Assembly (NCBI GenBank): GCA_937892695.1
Contig: CALBJK010000120.1
Location: 1 to 23,449, forward strand
DNA: 23,449 nt
Source of the DNA: an uncultured Prevotella sp.
GTDB taxonomy: Bacteria > Bacteroidota > Bacteroidia > Bacteroidales > Bacteroidaceae
Direction: 5' to 3'
In this document: in pieces, positions 17,481 through 23,449 of the stretch
Position numbering within the stretch: position 1 is the stretch's first letter
Layout: each line of letters opens with the position of its first letter
Notes under the pieces: generated by a model
Told to the model about the DNA's origin: nothing
What the model saw: the letters and a program-made list of their open reading frames with translations, nothing else
Databases searched by the model: none
Position numbers and translations under genes: made by a program

Positions 17481-17553
17481 TTTCGCATACCGATATGCCC
17501 GTTTTCACGTTCCAATATGCCGCTTTTCTGCTTCTGAAATGCGGCATTTCAGA
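17481..17553. repeat. Repeat-like element ending in a palindrome, copy 1
   Basis: It starts TTTCGCAT and ends with TCTGAAATGC/GCATTTCAGA (17533-17542 and 17544-17553), a perfect 10-nt inverted repeat around one G. A related arrangement (TTTCGCAT, then TTCTGATTGCGGCATATCAGA) occurs at 23251-23295. The motif ATATGCCGC/GCGGCAT recurs in both neighbourhoods. It may be a dispersed intergenic palindromic element. Confidence 0.4.
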
Positions 17554-17748
17554 GCACGGAATCAGCATTCATATAATTCATTGAGAATCAACGTACTTAA
17601 AGGCTACGCCGATTTTATCCCGGAAAACGGTTTTGTTCCGAAATAGAACAATCGTTTGGTTGTCAGTAATTGGTATTTAGTAATTATTATTTTAGCCAAA
17701 ATGCCACCCACGCCGTAGAGGTGTCACTCCGGTGCGTTTAGTCAAGAA

Positions 17749-17809
17749 GTGTAGCATCGCAATGCTATACGAATAAGCCATACAAACGTCTGAGGCATCC
17801 TCTTGTATG
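17749..17809. ncRNA. Two tandem stem-loops of unknown role downstream of sprA
   Basis: First stem: GTGTAGCAT (17749-17757) with ATGCTATAC (17762-17770), 9 pairs including one G-T, tetraloop CGCA. Second: CATACAA (17779-17785) with TTGTATG (17803-17809), enclosing GAGG/CCTC (17792-17795, 17799-17802) around CAT. Together with the terminator at 17812-17855 this makes a compact run of structure. It could be a small RNA with its own terminator, or an mRNA 3'-end structure. No family is recognised and no promoter is clear. Confidence 0.3.
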
Positions 17810-17811
17810 CA

Positions 17812-17855
17812 TAAGGGCTTTGTAACAACGTTGTCACGCTGCCACAAAGCCCTTA
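17812..17855. terminator. Terminator hairpin between sprA and gltX, possibly bidirectional
   Basis: Perfect 12-nt arms TAAGGGCTTTGT (17812-17823) and ACAAAGCCCTTA (17844-17855) enclose a 20-nt loop that itself holds the palindrome ACAACGTTGT (17825-17834). On the + strand CCTTATTTATATT follows, a weak T-tract; the minus side has none. The position between convergent genes suits shared termination. Confidence 0.65.
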
Positions 17856-17917
17856 CCTTATTTATATTATGTCACGAAACAGACGGGAATACTCCTGCTG
17901 TCTTGACCTAAAGATGT

Positions 17918-19435
17918 CTATCCCAGCACCTCGATGGCGCGACGCAGACGACGCAGAGTCTCCTCCTTGCCCAAAAATGCGGATATGTCGAACATACCCG
18001 GCCCCTTGCCTATGCCGACGAGAGCAAGGCGGAAGGCATTCATCACGTCGCCGAGCTTGTAGCCTTGTTTCGCCACCCAGTCCATCACGACCGGCTCCTG
18101 ACCTTCTACCGAAAAGTCGTCAATGCCTTCGAGAACGGCAGCCAGTTCGCCCATAACCTTGGCCGAATCGGACTTCCAGCGTTTCTTCACCGTCTTTGCG
18201 TCGTATTCGGTCGGGGCGATGAAGAAGAAAGAGCACAGCGGCCACAGTTCTTTTACAAAGTTTACGCGGTCTTTCATCATGTCCACCACCTTCACGATAC
18301 GGTCCATTGGTTCGTCTACACCGTTCCCGGCAACAACCGGAGCGAACAGCCTTGCAATCTCTTCGCTGCTCTTGCGAAGCATGTATTCATGGTTGAACCA
18401 GATGCCTTTCTGATAGTCGAAGCGGGCACCGGCCTTCGAACATTTGTGTATGTCGAAAAGCTTCACCAGCTCGTCGAGCGAGAAAAGCTCCTGCTCCGTG
18501 CCCGGGTTCCAACCCAGCAGAGCGAGGAAATTGACTACTGCCTCGGGGAAATAACCGCTCTCGCGGTATCCCGAAGACACTTCGCCCGTCTTAGGGTCGT
18601 GCCATTCGAGCGGGAACACTGGAAACCCGAGACGGTCGCCGTCTCGTTTGGACAGTTTGCCCTTGCCTTCGGGTTTGAGCAGCAGAGGCAGATGCGCGAA
18701 GCGTGGCATAGTGTCCTCCCATCCGAAAGCACGATATAGGAGCACATGCAAGGGAGCACTCGGCAGCCATTCTTCACCGCGTATGACGTGGGTTATCTCC
18801 ATCAGATGGTCGTCGACAATGTTGGCCAGATGGTATGTCGGAAGCTCGTCCGCACTCTTGTAGAGCACCTTGTCGTCTAGTATATCGCTCTTTATCACCA
18901 CGTCGCCGCGTATCATGTCGTTTACATGCACGTCAACGCCCGGCTCCACCTTGAAGCGCACCACATACTGCGCGCCGTCGGCTATGCGGAGGTCGGTCTC
19001 TTTCTGGCCGAGTGTGAGCGAATTGGTCATCTCCATGCGCGTGTGAGCGTCATACTGGAAGTTGGCACACTCCTTACGCTTGGCTTCGAGTTCTTCTGGA
19101 GAGTCAAATGCAATGTAAGCTTTACCGTCTTCCAGCAGCTTGTCCACATATTCCTTGTAAATGGCTCGCCGCTCGCTCTGGCGGTAAGGGCCGTGACTTC
19201 CGCCGAAGGAGACCCCTTCGTCAAATTTTATGCCAAGCCACCGGAACGATTCGAGAATATATTCCTCAGCTCCCGGAACGAAACGATGAGAGTCGGTGTC
19301 TTCAATCCTGAACACCAGTTCGCCGCCGTGCTGACGGGCGAAAAGATAATTGTACAGTGCCGTGCGCACGCCTCCGATATGGAGCGGTCCTGTAGGACTT
19401 GGGGCAAAGCGCACCCTGACTTTTCTGTCTTCCAT
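17918..19435 (-). CDS. gltX: Glutamate-tRNA ligase
   Basis: 505 aa, class I aminoacyl-tRNA synthetase that charges tRNA-Glu with glutamate in the cytoplasm. The start is the ATG at 19433-19435 (MEDRKVRVRFAPSPTG); the frame stays open 76 codons further upstream, but GluRS proteins begin just before this R-F-A-P-S-P-T-G block. The HIGH-type signature PTGPLHIGG is at 14-22, FRIEDTD follows shortly after, and the KMSKS-type loop KLSKRDG starts at residue 260. The anticodon-binding C-terminal half is complete to the stop. It is transcribed divergently from the PgpH-like gene at 19548, with about 110 nt between them, and converges on sprA. Nothing is odd in length or motifs. Confidence 0.96.
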   Translation of the reverse strand: MEDRKVRVRFAPSPTGPLHIGGVRTALYNYLFARQHGGELVFRIEDTDSHRFVPGAEEYILESFRWLGIKFDEGVSFGGSHGPYRQSERRAIYKEYVDKLLEDGKAYIAFDSPEELEAKRKECANFQYDAHTRMEMTNSLTLGQKETDLRIADGAQYVVRFKVEPGVDVHVNDMIRGDVVIKSDILDDKVLYKSADELPTYHLANIVDDHLMEITHVIRGEEWLPSAPLHVLLYRAFGWEDTMPRFAHLPLLLKPEGKGKLSKRDGDRLGFPVFPLEWHDPKTGEVSSGYRESGYFPEAVVNFLALLGWNPGTEQELFSLDELVKLFDIHKCSKAGARFDYQKGIWFNHEYMLRKSSEEIARLFAPVVAGNGVDEPMDRIVKVVDMMKDRVNFVKELWPLCSFFFIAPTEYDAKTVKKRWKSDSAKVMGELAAVLEGIDDFSVEGQEPVVMDWVAKQGYKLGDVMNAFRLALVGIGKGPGMFDISAFLGKEETLRRLRRAIEVLG

Positions 19436-19471
19436 TAGATGTGAAAATATTGAATAATGAATATTTTTCTG

Positions 19472-19479
19472 CAAAAATA
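19472..19479 (-). promoter_or_regulatory. Candidate -7 element for gltX
   Basis: On the minus strand TATTTTTG (19479 down to 19472) matches TAnnTTTG exactly and lies about 37 nt upstream of the gltX ATG. I see no good TTTG -33 element at the expected 19-21 nt spacing, so the call rests on half a promoter. Confidence 0.4.
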
Positions 19480-19547
19480 CTATTTTTTCCCCGATGTTGG
19501 AGTTTTTTTTAGTATTTTCGCAAAGCAAAACAGAACACAAACCATTC

Positions 19548-21620
19548 ATGAATATATCAAGTGACCCAGGAAACCATTTCTGGAGAAACTTTGCGACCAG
19601 ACTGTCGCTCGTAGTCATCACCGTAATAATTATTGTATGGTCAATGCCTAGAGAGCAAAGCAAGCGATTCCGTTACGACATCGGCAAGCCGTGGATTTAC
19701 GGGTCGTTTATCGCCAAGTTCGACTTCCCCATCTACAAGACTGATGCCACCATCAAGGCGCAAGAAGACTCGCTGCTACAGACCTTCGAGCCTTACTACA
19801 ACTATGACAGCGATGTCGAGCGTAAACAGACCGCCAGGTTCCTGCACGACTATCACAACGGGATACCTGGACTGCCCTTATCATACGTCCATATCATAGC
19901 CGACCGGCTTCATCTGCTCTATCAGACAGGAGTGATGGATACTCCTGAGTACAACGACATCTGCCGCGACTCTACCAATATGGTGCGTGTGGTGACAGGC
20001 AACAAGGCGCAAAGCGTACAAGTCAACAGCATCTACTCCACCCTTTCGGCTTACGAGCAGCTCTTTCTCTACACGAAACTCGCACAGCAAAGACAGATTC
20101 TGCAACGCTGCAATCTGAACAACTATATAGAGCCGAACCTCATATACGACAAGGAGCGCAGCGAGACCGAGCGCAACGATTTGCTAAGCAGTATCCCGCC
20201 TGCCAGCGGAATGGTAATGGCCGGACAGAAGATTATCGACCGTGGCGACATCGTCGACGAATCCACCTACCGCGTGCTCAACTCTTTCGAGAAAGAGATG
20301 AAGCGGCGCAGTGCCACGACAAAGGAGATAACCAACACGCTCATCGGACAGACCATCTACATCACCCTTCTGGTGATACTGTTCACAATCTATCTGGGAC
20401 TGTTCCGCCGCGACTACTTCAACAAGCCACGTAGCATCGCCATGCTCTACGTGATGATAACCGTATTCCCGGTTATCGTCTCGTTCATCATGCGCCATAA
20501 CTTCTTCAGCGTCTACATCATACCCTTCGCAATGGGGCCGATCTTCATACGGGTGTTCATGGACTCGCGCACTGCCTTCATTTCCCATGTCATAACAATC
20601 CTGACATGCACGGCAGCCGTCCGCTACCAGTATGAATTCATCACCATACAGCTGGTGTCGGGACTGGTGGCCATCTACTCGCTGCGCGACCTCACCCGAC
20701 GAGCACAGGTGTTCAAGACCGCCCTGCTCGTTACTTTGGCCAGTGCTATCGTCTACTACTCCCTGCAACTCACCCAGAACAACGACTTCATGAACGTCGA
20801 CAGCGAGATGTACGTCCATCTCACAATCAACGGAGTGCTGCTGCTTCTGGCCTACCCATTGATGTTCATTATCGAGAAGACGTTCGGATTTGTTTCTAAT
20901 GTCACACTCTTCGAACTATCAAATACTAACCGGGGGCTGCTGCGCGACCTTAGCGAGATAGCACCAGGCACATTCCAGCATTCCATCACCGTGGGCAACC
21001 TTGCAGCCGAGATTGCCAATAAGATTGGAGCCGACGCGCTGCTCGTTCGTACCGGCGCACTCTACCACGACATAGGCAAGATGGAGAACCCCGTGTTCTT
21101 CACCGAGAACCAAGCCGGGGTGAACCCTCACGACAACATGTCGCCGAAGGACAGTGCGAAAATAGTCATAAGCCATGTCACCGAAGGTGTGAAGATGGCC
21201 GAGAAGCAGAACCTACCCACCATCATCCGCGACTTCATAGTCACCCATCACGGCACCGGACTTACAAAATACTTCTATATACAGTACTGCAACGAGCATC
21301 CCGACGAGGATGTCGACGAGTCGGCATTCCGCTATCCCGGGCCCAATCCATTCACCCGCGAGCAAGCCATACTGATGATGGCTGACGGTGTAGAAGCCGC
21401 CTCACGGTCGCTCTCCGAGTATACAGAACAGAGCATCTCCACCCTGATCAACAAGATTATCGACGACGACGTGGCCGGTGGGTTCTTCAAGGAGTGTCCT
21501 ATCACATTCCGCGACATAGCCCAAGCCAAGCAAGTGCTAATCGAACGCCTCAAGGCCATCTACCACACGCGCATTTCCTACCCCGAGCTGAAGAAAGACA
21601 GGGCGGTAGAGAAAGGATAA
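19548..21620 (+). CDS. PgpH-like membrane HD phosphohydrolase (probable c-di-AMP phosphodiesterase)
   Basis: 690 aa from the ATG at 19548 (MNISSDPGNHFW). An in-frame start 18 codons earlier would lie inside the T-rich intergenic stretch and gives a poor N-terminus. Layout: an N-terminal membrane segment (about 18-31), an extracytoplasmic 7TMR-HDED-like domain (about 35-260), a bundle of about seven membrane helices (about 265-450), then a cytoplasmic HD domain (about 465-680). Metal-binding residues are intact: H478 (FQHSITVGNLAAE), H507-D508 in YHDIGK, and HH in IVTHHGTG. The architecture is that of PgpH in Firmicutes, which hydrolyses cyclic di-AMP; activity on c-di-AMP here is inferred from that family. 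It is divergent from gltX and followed by the PAP2 gene after 87 nt. Confidence 0.9.
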   Translation: MNISSDPGNHFWRNFATRLSLVVITVIIIVWSMPREQSKRFRYDIGKPWIYGSFIAKFDFPIYKTDATIKAQEDSLLQTFEPYYNYDSDVERKQTARFLHDYHNGIPGLPLSYVHIIADRLHLLYQTGVMDTPEYNDICRDSTNMVRVVTGNKAQSVQVNSIYSTLSAYEQLFLYTKLAQQRQILQRCNLNNYIEPNLIYDKERSETERNDLLSSIPPASGMVMAGQKIIDRGDIVDESTYRVLNSFEKEMKRRSATTKEITNTLIGQTIYITLLVILFTIYLGLFRRDYFNKPRSIAMLYVMITVFPVIVSFIMRHNFFSVYIIPFAMGPIFIRVFMDSRTAFISHVITILTCTAAVRYQYEFITIQLVSGLVAIYSLRDLTRRAQVFKTALLVTLASAIVYYSLQLTQNNDFMNVDSEMYVHLTINGVLLLLAYPLMFIIEKTFGFVSNVTLFELSNTNRGLLRDLSEIAPGTFQHSITVGNLAAEIANKIGADALLVRTGALYHDIGKMENPVFFTENQAGVNPHDNMSPKDSAKIVISHVTEGVKMAEKQNLPTIIRDFIVTHHGTGLTKYFYIQYCNEHPDEDVDESAFRYPGPNPFTREQAILMMADGVEAASRSLSEYTEQSISTLINKIIDDDVAGGFFKECPITFRDIAQAKQVLIERLKAIYHTRISYPELKKDRAVEKG

Positions 21621-21707
21621 GCAGACTCTGCCCCGAGCAGACCGGCATACAGTAAGAATGTAAAATACTCAAAAAAATAATTCCAATTATTTCATACAAA
21701 CGGTTTC

Positions 21708-22394
21708 ATGGTAGAATATCTTGACAGTCTGGACAAATCGCTGCTGCTGTGGCTTAACAGTTTCCATACTTCTTTTTTTGACAATTTCATGTTCCTTGTA
21801 TCTGACAAAATTGTGTGGATTCCGTTATATCTGGCCATCTTCACTGCCTTGGTAATGCGTTTCGGAATGAGTAAGAAACTGATTGCCGCATTGGGCGTAT
21901 TCGCCTTGGCGATAGCCTTCACCGACACACTGTGTGCCGAAGTAATACGTCCGATTGTCTGCCGTCCGCGTCCGTCCCATGACGACAGCGGCATAGCCAT
22001 GCTCGTGCATATCGTCAACGGCCAGCGTGGAGGCCACTACGGCTATCCTTCATGCCACGGAGCCAACTCCTTCGCACTGGCCATAGCACTCTCTTTGATT
22101 ATGAGACTACGCCGGATTGTACTGTTCATCTATGCCTGGGCCATAGTCCATTCGTACAGCAGGATATATCTCGGAGTGCATTATCCCGGCGACATTCTCA
22201 CTGGAGCCATCATCGGAACCTGCGTGGCAGCAGCCGTCTACTACGGCATGAGCCGTATCGCCAGCATGAGTAGCGGACAACGCGACATTGAGTCGTCCAA
22301 TGTAGTGATTATTACAGGGTGCGTCATTATCGTGCTGCTCCTGGCTGCTTCTTACCAGCCGGTGTTCGAGTCGGTACACGCTTTGCTCAAATAA
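21708..22394 (+). CDS. PAP2-family membrane phosphatase
   Basis: 228 aa with about five or six membrane helices, including a last one near the C-terminus (VVIITGCVIIVLLLAAS). PAP2 enzymes remove phosphate from lipid phosphates such as phosphatidic acid or undecaprenyl diphosphate at the outer face of the inner membrane. The three motifs are present: R81-PIVCRP-RP (K-x6-RP, with Arg in place of the first Lys), PSCH at 114-117 (PSGH, Gly to Cys), and S151-R152-IYLGV-H158-YPG-D162 (SR-x5-H-x3-D). The catalytic His117, Arg152 and His158 are kept, so it is probably active. The substrate cannot be told. The leader carries an AT-rich palindrome (21675-21692). A hairpin follows the stop. Confidence 0.9.
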   Translation: MVEYLDSLDKSLLLWLNSFHTSFFDNFMFLVSDKIVWIPLYLAIFTALVMRFGMSKKLIAALGVFALAIAFTDTLCAEVIRPIVCRPRPSHDDSGIAMLVHIVNGQRGGHYGYPSCHGANSFALAIALSLIMRLRRIVLFIYAWAIVHSYSRIYLGVHYPGDILTGAIIGTCVAAAVYYGMSRIASMSSGQRDIESSNVVIITGCVIIVLLLAASYQPVFESVHALLK

Positions 22395-22408
22395 GCCTAC
22401 TAAAACAC

Positions 22409-22432
22409 ATTTCCACACTGTAATGTGGAAAT
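22409..22432 (+). terminator. Hairpin after the PAP2 gene
   Basis: ATTTCCACA (22409-22417) and TGTGGAAAT (22424-22432) form a perfect 9-bp stem with a 6-nt loop, 14 nt after the PAP2 stop. There is no strong T-tract (ATATTCTAC follows), so it may stabilise the mRNA end or terminate only weakly. Confidence 0.5.
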
Positions 22433-22578
22433 ATTCTACACTCGCTCCACAGCATTCCACACCGCAATCTGGCGGCGTTGTCTTCATAACAACCTTGTTT
22501 TCAAACGATTACACCGTATCCATCAGATATGGCACGAGGTTTGTAATATAAACTGTGTAACATAAAGAAAAGACGATT

Positions 22579-22902
22579 ATGAAGGCAACATCAATACTGG
22601 CCATAGCAACCATCGCAATATTAAGCGCATCAAACGCTTCCGCCGACAGAAACACTGCGGCGACCTTGCGGACCGTAGCAGCCGACACCGTCGCTGACAC
22701 TACGGCCACTGACACCCTTATATCCGACACCGTAGCCCACAAGGAATATGCATACGGCGGGATGCACAGCATCACCGATGCACCCGAACAACCCACCACT
22801 TACGAGCGCACTTTGCCCACGGACACGGACAGAGCCATAGCTCTGGCGGAGACAAAAACAAGAAACAAACTCAATCAATCTAACTCACAAGACCGCCGTT
22901 GA
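22579..22902 (+). CDS. Small exported protein, Asp/Thr-rich, unknown function
   Basis: 107 aa. Residues 1-22 are a clear signal peptide (MKATSILAIATIAILSASNASA, cleavage after ASA). No lipobox Cys and no other membrane segment are present. The mature part begins with a low-complexity run in which Asp-Thr recurs (ADTVADTTATDTLISDTVA, about 36-54), then a short AYGGMHSITDAPEQPTTYE segment and a basic C-terminus ending SQDRR. At about 85 residues after cleavage it is too small for an obvious enzyme. I recognise no family. The clear signal peptide, the ATG and a strong terminator about 100 nt downstream favour a real gene. It is the last gene on this strand and may have its own promoter in 22433-22578, where I find only imperfect elements. 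Confidence 0.6.
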   Translation: MKATSILAIATIAILSASNASADRNTAATLRTVAADTVADTTATDTLISDTVAHKEYAYGGMHSITDAPEQPTTYERTLPTDTDRAIALAETKTRNKLNQSNSQDRR

Positions 22903-23004
22903 TCGGTGACATACGTGGCAGACGGCGCGAGACTAAGCACCGTCTCCACACTTATTAGACAACCAATAGAAGAAAGCATTTATTTAACAAGAATCTGAGA
23001 GACT

Positions 23005-23039
23005 GGGGGAGCATCAGTAATATGGTGCTCTCCCTTTTT
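23005..23039 (+). terminator. Strong intrinsic terminator
   Basis: GGGGGAGCATC (23005-23015) pairs with GGTGCTCTCCC (23024-23034) over 11 bp including two G-T pairs. The loop is 8 nt and the run TTTTT follows at once. It lies 102 nt after the stop of the small exported protein, leaving a long 3' untranslated region or a separate short transcript. Confidence 0.8.
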
Positions 23040-23449
23040 GTATTACAGAAGCCGGCTACAGGTAACACATAAAAGGGAGATATTGGGAACGCAGAATCAT
23101 TTACTCTCTTAACGGATAGCATATTGAACTAAGCGGACGCACGAACCGTGTGTTCCTAAAGGAAACAAGCTGTACAAATATGCAAAACAGTCCATAAAAG
23201 CGAATATACTGAACTTAGAAAATGACCAGATGAGCTTCTTAAATGCCCCGTTTCGCATCCTAATCTCATATTACATTCTGATTGCGGCATATCAGAAAAA
23301 GCCAACGCCCAATGTGTATAAAAGAGCTGTCTCGACCATATGCCGCTCTATATTTCGCAATTTTGTTTCATCAAGAAAAAGTCACAAACACAAAGCAGAA
23401 AACACGGTTACAGACTCAAGTTTCTGATTTAGCATTTAGGCCGTCATTG
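23040..23449. other. Noncoding right end of the window
   Basis: I see no credible gene on either strand. A 65-codon frame from the ATG at 23230 has no signal, family motif or start context and is probably chance. The region includes the repeat-like element at 23251-23295. Confidence 0.5.
23251..23295. repeat. Repeat-like element, copy 2
   Basis: TTTCGCAT at 23251-23258, then TTCTGATTGCGGCATATCAGA at about 23275-23295, which contains an inverted TCTGAT/ATCAGA. It parallels the element at 17481-17553 (TTTCGCAT, then TTCTGAAATGCGGCATTTCAGA) with different spacing. ATATGCCGC occurs again just downstream, near 23339-23347. Confidence 0.35.

Larger units (their letters stand above)
17412..17917. 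other. Noncoding junction between convergent sprA and gltX
   Basis: About 500 nt between the stops of two convergent genes. No open reading frame is convincing; a 66-codon frame from a TTG at 17446 has no family resemblance or start signal. The stretch is AT-richer than sprA. It holds a palindrome at 17533-17553 and three consecutive stem-loops between 17749 and 17855, described separately. Confidence 0.6.

Noticed and set aside
17446..17646. 66-codon frame from a TTG downstream of sprA
   Set aside because: Rare start codon, no start context, no family resemblance, and it spans the palindrome at 17533-17553, which explains its open frame better as noncoding repeat.
19436..19663. N-terminal extension of gltX by 76 codons
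   Set aside because: It would run into the start of the divergent PgpH-like gene; GluRS proteins begin just before the R-F-A-P-S-P-T-G block.
20184..20819. Minus-strand open frame of 211 codons over the PgpH-like gene
   Set aside because: Antisense to a gene with intact motifs; composition is an artefact of the reverse frame.
23230..23427. 65-codon frame near the right end
   Set aside because: No signal peptide or motif, and it overlaps the repeat-like element; probably chance.

Overview
The window looks like a chromosomal segment from a Bacteroidetes bacterium, most likely order Bacteroidales and close to Prevotella. The evidence is a full-length SprA, the outer-membrane translocon of the type IX secretion system (T9SS), directly downstream of ruvA; T9SS-type C-terminal sorting domains on three proteins; a near-perfect Bacteroidetes promoter (TTTG, 19 nt, TAnnTTTG); and few Shine-Dalgarno sites. 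The genus assignment is inference.

Layout. (1) 1-5161 is strongly AT-rich. It carries three secreted proteins in one overlapping (ATGA/ATGA) operon, each with a signal peptide and a T9SS type A-like sorting domain. The first and third resemble secreted zinc metalloproteases (HExxHGLGF type) that have lost all metal-binding and catalytic residues. The second resembles the C-terminal half of the first without the protease-like part. (2) 5162-9095 is an accessory module of intermediate composition. It holds an 830-aa protein with nine GR-x-H-x-GDENG-type repeats around a Vps62/DUF946-like core, followed 5 nt later by a small lipoprotein gene. The pair has its own promoter and is flanked by two diverged direct repeats of about 142 bp, each starting with a terminator hairpin. 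(3) 9096-17411 is GC-richer core genome with ruvA and the 2561-codon sprA, 15 nt apart. (4) 17412-17917 is a noncoding convergent junction with several stem-loops. (5) 17918-22902 holds gltX on the minus strand and, divergently, a PgpH-like membrane HD phosphohydrolase, a PAP2 phosphatase and a small exported protein. A strong intrinsic terminator lies at 23005-23039, and no gene is visible after it.

How the genes fit together. SprA would be the outer-membrane channel through which the three sorting-domain proteins at the left end could leave the cell, so cargo and translocon lie within one window, though not in one operon. The 830-aa protein has no visible signal peptide while its partner is a probable lipoprotein, so the two would be in different compartments unless the large protein is released by another route. 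The right-hand genes are housekeeping: tRNA charging, probable cyclic di-AMP turnover and lipid phosphate metabolism.

The parts most worth attention are the pseudo-metalloprotease operon and the repeat-flanked GDENG/Vps62 plus lipoprotein cassette. All statements rest on reading the sequence and on family knowledge; no searches were run.
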